Below, one piece after another: positions 1 to 5,588 of a stretch of 5,709 nucleotides of DNA (positions within the stretch are counted from its first letter, which is position 1; each line of letters begins with the position of its first letter). The notes below the pieces were generated by a model. That model did not search any database, was not told the DNA's origin, and saw only the letters and a list, made by a program, of their open reading frames with translations. The DNA comes from Clostridia bacterium (GTDB taxonomy: Bacteria > Bacillota > Clostridia > Oscillospirales > UBA644), in contig JAFPBP010000145.1 of the NCBI GenBank assembly GCA_017424085.1, positions 1 to 5,709 on the forward strand, in the 5' to 3' direction. Both the position numbers and the translations under genes were made by a program.

Positions 1-27
1 GGATTGTCTCTGCGCAAAAGATACTTT
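1..27 (+). repeat. Right end of an intergenic repeat unit (copy 1, body outside window)
   Basis: This is the right-hand end of a repeat unit whose body lies left of the window. It begins ggattgtctctgcgcaaaa and finishes gatacttt. The same 27-nt end recurs at 5562-5588 with only a few substitutions, in the same orientation, and a close relative (cttactttt instead of gatacttt) is at 5328-5355. A ~20-nt linker separates it from the next unit. I recognise the style from gut Clostridia intergenic repeats but cannot name the family. Confidence 0.7.
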
Positions 28-47
28 CCACCGTCGAAAGCGCAATC

Positions 48-170
48 TTTTGAACGACGCAAGAACGACCGTTGGCGCACAGAGGTCAGCCTCCACCTCT
101 TGGAGGGGGAGGGGGACCAATCGCAAAGCGTTTGGTGGAAGGGGTAAATTCCTGTGCAAAACTTACTGCA
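48..170 (+). repeat. Composite repeat unit A carrying a CCTCC/GGGGG hairpin cassette
   Basis: The unit has three parts. A left flank (48-81) contains ttttgaacgacgcaa and gttggcgcaca, which recur at 5475-5489 (one base different) and 5498-5508. A central cassette occupies 89-148. A degenerate right flank (about 148-167) contains tgcaaaacttact, nearly the same as tgcgcaaaacttact at 5339-5353. The same flanks enclose a different cassette at 5263-5355 and 5475-5588, so the family looks modular. No coding capacity is credible here. Mobility is not shown: I see no transposase and no clear target-site duplication. Confidence 0.7.
89..148 (+). repeat. CCTCC/GGGGG double-hairpin cassette, plus orientation
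   Basis: The cassette has a first hairpin, cctcca (90-95) / tggagg (101-106), then a G-rich stretch with two G5 runs (106-115), then a second hairpin, ACCAA-t-CGC (116-124) / GCG-t-TTGGT (128-136), and ends ggaaggggtaaa. A reverse-complement copy lies at 5376-5427. Outside the second hairpin the two copies are identical (27 nt on one side, 12 on the other). Inside it the sequence and length differ, yet both fold. Confidence 0.8.
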
Positions 171-240
171 AGCCGTCAAACGCGCATGTTTTGAACGATG
201 CAAAATAGAAAGCTCGTGCACAAAGAGAAAATATCCACCC

Positions 241-261
241 TCGGCGGAAGGATTCCGCCGA
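241..261. repeat. Perfect 9-bp hairpin in repeat unit B
   Basis: tcggcggaa (241-249) pairs perfectly with ttccgccga (253-261) around a gga loop. It is followed by ccttggcttttcttt rather than a clean T-run, so it is a poor intrinsic terminator on the plus strand. It could still reduce read-through from a gene left of the window. Confidence 0.6.
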
Positions 262-277
262 CCTTGGCTTTTCTTTG

Positions 278-307
278 GTTCTTTCTTTTCACCCGAAAAG
301 AAAGAAC
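278..307. repeat. Perfect 13-bp purine/pyrimidine hairpin
   Basis: gttctttcttttc (278-290) pairs perfectly with gaaaagaaagaac (295-307) around an accc loop. One arm is almost all pyrimidine and the other almost all purine. It lies ~85 bp upstream of the ruvC promoter -35 box, so it is not in the ruvC leader made from that promoter. Similar ttctttcttt/aaagaaagaa hairpins are familiar to me from gut Clostridia intergenic DNA; a bidirectional terminator or a repeat core are both possible. Confidence 0.65.
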
Positions 308-390
308 GAAAACCCCCGTACCCCCGCTCCATCGCTCAACGCGCCGCCGCATAAATTCAAAAAATCGTTGGGATTCGTTCGATTTTTCCC

Positions 391-419
391 TTGAAAAAGG
401 ACGAAAAATATGTTATAAT
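391..419 (+). promoter_or_regulatory. Sigma-A promoter with extended -10, driving the ruvCAB operon
   Basis: The -35 box is TTGAAA (391-396), the spacer is 17 nt, and the -10 box is TATAAT (414-419), preceded by TG at 411-412 to give the extended TGnTATAAT form. The predicted start of transcription is near 426, giving a leader of only about 32 nt before the ruvC ATG at 458. That leader is too short for a riboswitch. I see no LexA/SOS-type palindrome over the promoter, though a diverged operator cannot be excluded by eye. Confidence 0.85.
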
Positions 420-457
420 ATAGTGTATACATCTTTTTTTGAAGGGAGCGTTGCGCC

Positions 458-955
458 ATGACCGTCCTCGGACTCGACCCGGGCGTTGCCACGGTAGGGT
501 GGGGATTCGTCCATTACGACGGATACCGCTTCTCCAAGCCCCAATACGGCGCCCTGATCACTCCGCCCAAAATCCCTCTGGAGCGGCGGCTGGAAATGAT
601 CTACGACGAGCTGACCAAGCTCATCGCCGAGCTGAAGCCCGATTACGCTTCCATCGAAGAATTATTCTTCTCCAAGAACATCACCACGGGCATCGCCGTT
701 GCCCACGCGCGGGGCGTGATCATGTTAGCCTGCCAGAAGGCTGGGATCCCCTGCTATGAATTCAAGCCGCCCCAGGTGAAGATGGCGGTAGTGGGATACG
801 GAAATGCGGAGAAGAAGCAGGTCATGCAGATGACCAAAATGCTTTTGAATCTCAAGGAAATGCCCCGCCCCGACGACGCGGCGGACGGACTTGCGCTGGC
901 GGTCTGCTGTGCCCACTCGCTGGGGATGGCAAGCCTGCGGGCGAAGCCCCAATAA
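458..955 (+). CDS. ruvC: Crossover junction endodeoxyribonuclease RuvC
   Basis: RuvC is the Holliday-junction resolvase. It acts as a dimer and makes paired nicks in junctions processed by RuvAB during recombinational repair. The protein is 165 aa, close to the usual 160-175. The RNase H-fold acidic residues are all visible: Asp7 in LGLDPG, Glu67 in SIEELFF, and Asp140 and Asp143 in RPDDAADGLALA. Phe70 sits where the base-stacking Phe of E. coli RuvC lies, and the GNAEKKQV segment (115-122) matches the conserved DNA-contact region. The ATG has a Shine-Dalgarno aaggga(g) at 442-448, 9 nt upstream, and gives the standard N-terminus (MTVLGLDPG). It is first in the operon, 24 nt before ruvA, and is expected to be fully active. 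Confidence 0.97.
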   Translation: MTVLGLDPGVATVGWGFVHYDGYRFSKPQYGALITPPKIPLERRLEMIYDELTKLIAELKPDYASIEELFFSKNITTGIAVAHARGVIMLACQKAGIPCYEFKPPQVKMAVVGYGNAEKKQVMQMTKMLLNLKEMPRPDDAADGLALAVCCAHSLGMASLRAKPQ

Positions 956-979
956 CAAACACACAAGGGAGGAACTGCC

Positions 980-1570
980 ATGTACGCCTATCTGAGCGGA
1001 GAATTGGCGCAATGCGACCTGCAATCGGCGGTCGTGGATTGCGGCGGCGTGGGCTATTTGTGCAACATCACCGCCAACACCTATCGGGAGATCAGCGGAA
1101 AGCCCCGCGTGACCCTGTATACCTATCTGCACGTCAAGGAAGACGCCCTGACCCTCTACGGCTTTGCCGACGAGAAGGAAAAGCAGTTCTTCCTGCTTCT
1201 CATTTCCATCAGCGGCGTGGGCCCCAAGGGAGCCCTTGCCATTTTGTCCGAGCTGCAGCCCGACACCTTTGCCGCCGCCGTGCTTGCCGAGGATCACAGA
1301 CAGATCTCCCGTGCCAACGGGGTGGGCCCCAAGCTGGCGCAGCGCATCTGTCTGGAGCTGAAGGACAAGATCTCCAAGCTGGATCTGAAGGTCTCGCCGC
1401 AGGCAGCCGCCCAAGCCGCCGCCGACAAGGAAGCCATGGAGGAAGCGGCAGGCGTGCTGATGGCGCTGGGCTATTCCAAAAACGACGCCACCAAAGCTCT
1501 GGAAAAATGCACCGCAGACAACACCAACGATCTGGTCCGTCAGGCGTTGCGGATGCTTTCGAGCTTGTAA
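980..1570 (+). CDS. ruvA: Holliday junction branch migration complex subunit RuvA
   Basis: RuvA tetramers bind the four-way junction and load RuvB rings. The protein is 196 aa, the typical size. Domain I (about 1-62) is the OB fold, and the acidic pin that separates strands is Glu54-Asp55 in VKEDALTLYGF. Domain II carries two helix-hairpin-helix DNA-binding motifs, ISGVGPKGALAIL (77-89) and NGVGPKLAQRI (113-123). After an Ala/Gln-rich linker (about 138-150), domain III (about 151-196, with ALGYSKNDATKAL) is the RuvB-contacting domain. The start is supported by aagggagg at 965-972, 7 nt before ATG. It lies 24 nt after ruvC and 12 nt before ruvB. Nothing is missing. Confidence 0.97.
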   Translation: MYAYLSGELAQCDLQSAVVDCGGVGYLCNITANTYREISGKPRVTLYTYLHVKEDALTLYGFADEKEKQFFLLLISISGVGPKGALAILSELQPDTFAAAVLAEDHRQISRANGVGPKLAQRICLELKDKISKLDLKVSPQAAAQAAADKEAMEEAAGVLMALGYSKNDATKALEKCTADNTNDLVRQALRMLSSL

Positions 1571-1582
1571 GGAGGATCCGGC

Positions 1583-2584
1583 ATGGAATTTGACGATCGC
1601 TTGCTGTCCACCCGCACCATCGAGGCGGGAGACGATGCGGAAAGCCTGCGCCCCGCCCGATTGGACGATTACGTAGGGCAGGTCTCCGCCAAGGAAAACC
1701 TTCGCATCTTCATCGAAGCCGCAAAGCAACGGGGAGAGGCGCTGGACCACATTTTGTTTTACGGCCCTCCGGGGCTGGGCAAAACCACCCTTGCCAACAT
1801 CGTAGCCGCCGAGATGGGGGTCTCCATCCGCATCACCAGCGGCCCCGCATTGGAAAAGGCAGGGGACATCGTTGCCCTTCTGACCAACCTGCAGGAGGGG
1901 GATATTCTCTTCATCGACGAAATCCACCGCCTGTCCCGCACGGTGGAAGAAATTCTCTACCCTGCCATGGAGGATTATGAATTCGACGTAATTCTGGGGA
2001 AGGGTCCCTCCGCCCGCTCCATTCGCTTCGACCTGCCCAAATTCACCCTCATCGGCGCCACCACCCGCTCGGGTCAGCTGGCGGCGCCCTTCCGTGACCG
2101 CTTCGGGGTTCTGTTGCGGCTGGAGCTGTACAAGGTAGAGGAGCTGGAGCAGATCATCCGCCGCTCCGCCTCCATTCTGAACATCGAGATCACCGACGCG
2201 GGCGCTCACGAGATCGCCTCCCGCTCCCGCGGCACCCCCCGCATTGCCAACCGCCTGCTCAAGCGGGTGCGGGACTTTGCACAGGTCCTGGGCAACGGGG
2301 TCATCACCGACGAGATCGCCGACGAGGCGTTGCACCGCCTGGACATCGATAAGCTGGGCTTGGACGCTCAGGATCGCCGCATGCTCACGGCGGTGGTGGA
2401 GCAGTTCCGCGGAGGTCCCGTGGGATTGGAGACCCTTGCCGCCATGATCGGCGAGGAAGCGGTGACCATCGAGGACGTGTACGAGCCCTATCTCATGCAG
2501 ATCGGCTTTCTCATCCGCACCCAGCGGGGTCGGTGCGTTACCGAGGCGGCGTGCCGCCATCTGGGATTGGAGTTTCCCAAATGA
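1583..2584 (+). CDS. ruvB: Holliday junction branch migration DNA helicase RuvB
   Basis: RuvB is the AAA+ hexameric motor that drives branch migration with RuvA. It is 333 aa, typical for the family. Visible motifs are Walker A GPPGLGKT (61-68), Walker B LFIDEIH (109-115), sensor 1 GATTR (158-162), arginine finger Arg171 in PFRDRFG, and sensor 2 in RGTPRIANRLL (216-226). The C-terminal winged-helix domain (about 260-333) contains GPVGLETLA and EPYLMQIGFLIRTQRGR. The Shine-Dalgarno ggagga (1571-1576) begins immediately after the ruvA stop codon (TAAGGAGG), 6 nt before ATG, which favours coupled translation. The stop overlaps the start of the next gene (ATGA). The gene appears intact. Confidence 0.98.
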   Translation: MEFDDRLLSTRTIEAGDDAESLRPARLDDYVGQVSAKENLRIFIEAAKQRGEALDHILFYGPPGLGKTTLANIVAAEMGVSIRITSGPALEKAGDIVALLTNLQEGDILFIDEIHRLSRTVEEILYPAMEDYEFDVILGKGPSARSIRFDLPKFTLIGATTRSGQLAAPFRDRFGVLLRLELYKVEELEQIIRRSASILNIEITDAGAHEIASRSRGTPRIANRLLKRVRDFAQVLGNGVITDEIADEALHRLDIDKLGLDAQDRRMLTAVVEQFRGGPVGLETLAAMIGEEAVTIEDVYEPYLMQIGFLIRTQRGRCVTEAACRHLGLEFPK

Positions 2585-3366
2585 AAAACCCCAAGGGACG
2601 CATCTTTGAATTGGATTTTCTGCGGGGGCTGGCGCTGATCCTGATGGTGCTGGATCACCTTGCCTTCGATCTCTACGCCCTGCCCTATTGGTTCCCCAAT
2701 GTGGATCATCCCCTCATGGATCAGATCGGGCGCTTCGGGCTTCTGGTCTCCTTCGCCGATTGGCGCACGGTGCTCCATTACATTTTCGCAACCCTCTTTT
2801 TGCTCTTGGCGGGGATCGGCTCGGCGCTGACCCGTCATCCCCTGAAGCGGTGCGGGCAGTTGACTGCGGCGGCGCTGGGGCTGACGGCGGTTACCGTGCT
2901 GGGGGATCTCTTCTTCGATCTGGGCATTACCATTCTTTTCGGGGTGCTTTCGGTCATGGCGGTGGGCGCGTTTCTCTGTTGGATCGCCTCCCTCATGGGG
3001 AAATTCGGCACCTACGCCGCATTGTTCGCAGGGGGCTTGATCATCGTTGCGGGCTTCTGCATTCCCTGGTACGCCGCCCCCGAATATCACATCCTGCGCT
3101 GGGAATATTTATGGAAATTCGCCTTAGGGACGGCGCATTACGGCGCGGACTGGTTCCCCATTCTGCCCTGCGCGGGGGTCATTCTGGTGGGATACTTCCT
3201 CGGAAAGACCCTGTATGCCGACCGCCGCTCCAAGATCCCGTTCCTGCGGGACAAATCCTGCATTCTCTGTTGGGTGGGGCAGCATTCGCTGGGCATCTAT
3301 CTGCTCCATCAGCCGATTCTCGTAGGGCTTCTGTTTTTGTTCGTTACGATTTTTATGAGAGGTTAA
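2581..3366 (+). CDS. DUF1624 / heparan-alpha-glucosaminide N-acetyltransferase-like membrane protein
   Basis: This is a polytopic inner-membrane protein of the DUF1624 (HGSNAT catalytic-like, acyltransferase-related) family. The family includes the lysosomal enzyme that acetylates glucosamine on heparan sulfate, but bacterial substrates are generally unknown. Read from the ATG at 2581 it is 261 aa. It opens with the family signature ELDFLRGLALILMVLDH (10-26), whose Asp25-His26 is a plausible catalytic or conserved site. It also has DWFPILPCAGVILVGY (190-205) and VGQHSLGIYLLHQP (232-245) near the C-terminus. About seven hydrophobic segments are visible (roughly 10-32, 64-84, 93-112, 115-138, 142-164, 190-212, 236-258). 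The 2581 start is preferred over in-frame 2533 because it forms an ATGA overlap with ruvB, has ggag at 2569-2572 spaced 8 nt, and gives the usual N-terminus. Confidence 0.88.
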   Translation: MKNPKGRIFELDFLRGLALILMVLDHLAFDLYALPYWFPNVDHPLMDQIGRFGLLVSFADWRTVLHYIFATLFLLLAGIGSALTRHPLKRCGQLTAAALGLTAVTVLGDLFFDLGITILFGVLSVMAVGAFLCWIASLMGKFGTYAALFAGGLIIVAGFCIPWYAAPEYHILRWEYLWKFALGTAHYGADWFPILPCAGVILVGYFLGKTLYADRRSKIPFLRDKSCILCWVGQHSLGIYLLHQPILVGLLFLFVTIFMRG

Positions 3367-3370
3367 ATCT

Positions 3371-4078
3371 ATGTGGGGAGTTCTGGTCAATACGCTGGCG
3401 GTCATTCTGGGGAGCAGCCTCGGTCTGCTCTTCAAGAAAGCCATTCCCAAGAAGATCACCGACGGGGTCATGATGGCGCTTGCCCTCTGCACCCTGTACA
3501 TCGGCATCGACGGGGTGCTCAACGGCTCCAACGTTCTTCTGATCATCATCTCCATGGTGCTGGGCGCGGTGATCGGCTTTTTGCTGAACCTGCACAGCGG
3601 CATCGAGCGGCTGGGAGTTTGGGTGGAGCAGCATTTCGCCCGCTCTCACACGGGCACCGTGGCGCGGGGCTTCGTGACCGCCTCTCTTCTCTTCTGCGTG
3701 GGCGCCATGACGGTGGTAGGCTCGCTGAATGCGGGGCTCTCGGGGGATAATACCCTGCTCTACGCCAAATCCCTGCTGGATCTGGTGTCGTCCATGATGA
3801 TGGCGGTCTCGCTGGGGATCGGTGTTCTGCTGGCGGCGGCGTTCGTTCTGGTCTTCCAGGGATCCATCGTGCTTCTGGCGCAGGTGATCCACCCCATCAT
3901 GACCGAGGGCGCGGTCAACGCCATGGTCTGCGTGGGATCTCTGATGATCCTCGCCCTGGGGCTGAATCTGTTGGGCGCCACGAAAATCAAAGTTGCAAAC
4001 TATTTGCCCGCCCTTGCCGTAGCCCCCTTGCTGTGGTGGCTCTTTTCCTTACCTGTTTTCGGCGGGTTTTTCGCGTAA
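3371..4078 (+). CDS. DUF554 family membrane protein (YqgA/YdfK-like)
   Basis: This is a 235-aa integral membrane protein of the DUF554 family, which includes E. coli YqgA and B. subtilis YdfK. Its function is not established, and transport has been suggested only from its topology. Family hallmarks are the N-terminus GVLVNTLAVILGSSLGLL (3-20), the following IPKKITDGVMMALALCTLYIG (partly conserved), and the central FCVGAMTVVGSLNAGLSGD (108-126) with the KSLLDLVSSMMMA segment (133-145). About six to seven hydrophobic stretches are visible, with an Asn/Pro-containing last one ending near residue 230. It starts 4 nt after the upstream stop, with gagagg at 3357-3362 inside the end of that gene, so translation is probably coupled. 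It appears full length. Confidence 0.9.
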   Translation: MWGVLVNTLAVILGSSLGLLFKKAIPKKITDGVMMALALCTLYIGIDGVLNGSNVLLIIISMVLGAVIGFLLNLHSGIERLGVWVEQHFARSHTGTVARGFVTASLLFCVGAMTVVGSLNAGLSGDNTLLYAKSLLDLVSSMMMAVSLGIGVLLAAAFVLVFQGSIVLLAQVIHPIMTEGAVNAMVCVGSLMILALGLNLLGATKIKVANYLPALAVAPLLWWLFSLPVFGGFFA

Positions 4079-4102
4079 CACACCGCGAGAAAGGATCATT
4101 TC

Positions 4103-5143
4103 ATGTACCGTTTTTCCTGTGACTATTCCGAGGGGTGCCATCCTCGGATCCTGAAAGCCTTGGCACAAACCAATTTAGAGCAGACTGCGGGGTACGGCAA
4201 GGATCCGTACTGCGACCGTGCCCGCGAGCTTCTGCGGCAGGCGGCGCAAGCCCCCGATGCGGACGTGCATTTTTTGGTGGGCGGCACCCAAGCCAACACC
4301 ACCGTCATCGCCTCTCTGCTCCGCCCCCATCAAGGGGTCCTCAGCGCCGAGACGGGGCACATTCACGTGCACGAATCGGGCGCCATCGAATCCACGGGGC
4401 ATAAGATCCTGCCCCTGCCCTCGTCTGACGGAAAGATCACGGCGGCGCAGGTGGAGGAGGCGATCAACGCCCACTATGCCGACGCCAACTACGAGCATAC
4501 CGTGCAGCCCGCCATGGTCTATATCTCCCATCCCACCGAAAGCGGGACCTTGTATTCCAAAGCCGAGCTGACGGCGTTATCCAAGGTCTGCCGCTCCTAT
4601 CACGTGCCCCTCTACGTGGACGGGGCGCGGCTGGCGTACGGGCTGACGGCGGCGAGCTCCGACCTGACCCTGCCCGACCTCGCGCAGCTGTGCGATATTC
4701 TCTGCGTGGGCGGGACCAAGTGCGGAGCCCTGTTCGGGGAAGCGGTGATGATCTTCTCCTCCCAATGGAAGGGAGACTTCCGCTACATGATCAAGCAACG
4801 GGGCGGAATGCTGGCGAAGGGGCGCCTTTTGGGGCTTCAGTTCTTGACCCTGTTCACCGACGGGCTTTATTTTGAAGCCGCCGCCAACGCAAACCGTCTG
4901 GCGGACAAGATCCGCGACGCCTTGAAGAAAAACGGCTACCCCCTGCTTTACGGCGCCGCCGCAAATCAGGTCTTCACGCAGGTATCCGATTCGGCGCTGG
5001 ATTTCCTGTCGAGCAAATACGCCTTCGATCTTTGGGGAAAGCCCGACGCCGACCACACGATCATCCGCATCTGCACCTCCTGGGCAACCGACGAGGACGC
5101 GGTGGGGGATCTGATCATCTCCCTGCAAGCCGCCGCAAAGTAA
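4103..5143 (+). CDS. Low-specificity L-threonine aldolase family PLP enzyme
   Basis: This is a fold-type I PLP enzyme of the threonine aldolase / beta-eliminating lyase group, expected to be cytosolic and to cleave L-threonine or allo-threonine to glycine and acetaldehyde. Its 346 aa match the family. Visible elements are the N-terminal SCDYSEGCHPRIL, phosphate-binding GGTQANT (60-66), His86 in GHIHVHESGA where the ring-stacking His is expected, Asp173 in YVDGARLAYG for the PLP pyridine nitrogen, and Lys206 in VGGTKCGAL as the Schiff-base lysine. KQRGGMLAKGRLLGLQF (231-247) is also typical. The ATG has gaaagga at 4089-4095, 7 nt upstream. It follows the DUF554 gene by 24 nt and precedes the terminator, so it is the last gene of the unit. 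The exact amino-acid substrate is not readable from sequence; the gene symbol (ltaE/ltaA/glyA-like) is left blank for that reason. Confidence 0.9.
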   Translation: MYRFSCDYSEGCHPRILKALAQTNLEQTAGYGKDPYCDRARELLRQAAQAPDADVHFLVGGTQANTTVIASLLRPHQGVLSAETGHIHVHESGAIESTGHKILPLPSSDGKITAAQVEEAINAHYADANYEHTVQPAMVYISHPTESGTLYSKAELTALSKVCRSYHVPLYVDGARLAYGLTAASSDLTLPDLAQLCDILCVGGTKCGALFGEAVMIFSSQWKGDFRYMIKQRGGMLAKGRLLGLQFLTLFTDGLYFEAAANANRLADKIRDALKKNGYPLLYGAAANQVFTQVSDSALDFLSSKYAFDLWGKPDADHTIIRICTSWATDEDAVGDLIISLQAAAK

Positions 5144-5164
5144 GACGAAAACCGATACAGAAAT

Positions 5165-5199
5165 ACGGACGGAGAAAGATCTCCGTCCGTCGTTTTTTT
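5165..5199 (+). terminator. Rho-independent terminator of the ruvCAB operon
   Basis: acggacggaga (5165-5175) pairs perfectly over 11 bp with tctccgtccgt (5180-5190) around an aaga loop, followed by cg and seven Ts (5193-5199). It sits 21 nt after the threonine aldolase stop codon. On the minus strand only a three-T stretch follows, so it acts mainly on the plus strand. Confidence 0.93.
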
Positions 5200-5205
5200 G
5201 TCATG

Positions 5206-5262
5206 CTATTTGATGTTGATCGTAAGTTCGTATTCAAACCCTTTTTCTCTGTTTTCACAGAA
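5206..5262 (-). other. Possible 3' tail of a lost minus-strand gene
   Basis: Between the terminator and the repeats, the minus strand reads an open 18-codon stretch ending ENREKGFEYELTINIK then TAG (5206-5208). Upstream, the frame enters repeat sequence and meets a TAA at 5272-5274. It could be the stranded C-terminal end of a gene interrupted by the repeat block, or simply chance. It does not resemble the CitE C-terminus as I know it. The stretch is too short to assign. Confidence 0.2.
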
Positions 5263-5355
5263 GAGAGACCGTTAGCGCACAAACGCAAGGCTGCCTTGGT
5301 AAAGCCCCGGCGCCGAAGGCGACTGAAGGATTGTCCCTGCGCAAAACTTACTTTT
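5263..5355 (+). repeat. Repeat unit D (GGCT…GGATTGT cassette)
   Basis: The unit comprises part of the left flank (gttagcgcacaaacgcaagg, 5271-5290), a diverged central cassette and the right flank ggattgtccctgcgcaaaa plus cttactttt (5328-5355). It is a direct repeat of unit F at 5475-5588. Its central part has a short hairpin cgcc-gaa-ggcg (5311-5321). Unit F has ttgcc-gaa-ggcaa at the same place, so both arms changed together. The first hairpin, strong in F, is reduced here to ggct/agcc. Confidence 0.75.
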
Positions 5356-5375
5356 CAGTTAGTTTGCGGAGAGGT

Positions 5376-5427
5376 TTTACCCCTTCCACCGCTACGCGGT
5401 CCCCCTCCCCCTCCAAGAGGTGGAGGC
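5376..5427 (-). repeat. CCTCC/GGGGG double-hairpin cassette, inverted copy
   Basis: This is the reverse complement of the cassette at 89-148. It is identical over 27 nt on one side and 12 nt on the other, and is 8 nt shorter in the second hairpin. That hairpin is accgc-tac-gcggt (5388-5400), against the 21-nt ACCAA…TTGGT version upstream. It lies between direct units D and F and lacks recognisable left and right flanks of its own. The DNA from 5428 to 5474 has no feature I can identify. Confidence 0.8.
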
Positions 5428-5474
5428 TCACCATTGTGCCGCACTCATTTATTGTTTTTCCATCCGAGAGATAT

Positions 5475-5588
5475 TTTTGAACGATGCAAAACAGAACGTT
5501 GGCGCACAAACGCAAGGCTCCCTTGTGTAAAGGGAGCTGGATTGCCGAAGGCAAGACTGAGGGATTGTTCCCACGCAAAAGATACTTT
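5475..5588 (+). repeat. Repeat unit F, abutting the truncated citE
   Basis: This is the most complete unit. It has the left flank ttttgaacgatgcaaaa (5475-5491) and cgttggcgcaca, then hairpin gctccctt-gtgta-aagggagc (5517-5537), hairpin ttgcc-gaa-ggcaa (5542-5554), and the 27-nt right flank (5562-5588) that matches copy 1 at 1-27. The right edge coincides with the point where homology to citE stops, which helps define the element boundary. Confidence 0.78.

Larger units (their letters stand above)
189..345 (+). repeat. Repeat unit B: left flank plus two strong hairpins
   Basis: The unit starts with ttttgaacgatgcaaaa (189-205), identical over 17 nt to 5475-5491, then a diverged flank (agctcgtgcacaaa). 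After that come two perfect hairpins rather than the cassettes seen in the other units: a 9-bp stem at 241-249/253-261 and a 13-bp stem at 278-290/295-307. The right boundary, placed near 345 where sequence becomes AT-rich before the ruvC promoter, is approximate. Short open frames cross this region but are made of repeat sequence and have no recognisable family. Confidence 0.55.

Noticed and set aside
102..144. G-quadruplex formation by the GG/GGGGG/GGGGG/GGGG runs
   Set aside because: The runs could in principle fold this way, but the same bases are explained by the hairpin cassette and nothing in the context supports a regulatory role.
1..345. CRISPR array in the upstream repeat region
   Set aside because: Repeat units are diverged, unequal in length and not separated by regular unique spacers, and no cas gene is present.
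426..457. Riboswitch or attenuator in the ruvC leader
   Set aside because: The predicted leader is about 32 nt, too short for a known riboswitch, and the strong hairpins lie upstream of the promoter.
154..461. Short plus-strand open frames (66 and 87 codons) and a minus-strand 67-codon frame before ruvC
   Set aside because: They are built from repeat and hairpin sequence, lack convincing ribosome binding sites, and the longer plus-strand one crosses the ruvC promoter and start.
725..2560. A 611-codon open frame on the minus strand antisense to ruvC, ruvA and ruvB
   Set aside because: It lies wholly opposite three well-supported genes and has low-complexity Gly/Gln/His-rich composition with no recognisable domain. 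GC-rich third positions in the sense genes explain the lack of stops.
2533..2580. Upstream in-frame ATG for the DUF1624 gene adding 16 residues
   Set aside because: It lies inside ruvB with no clear Shine-Dalgarno, and the added residues do not fit the family N-terminus. The ATGA overlap start at 2581 is better supported.
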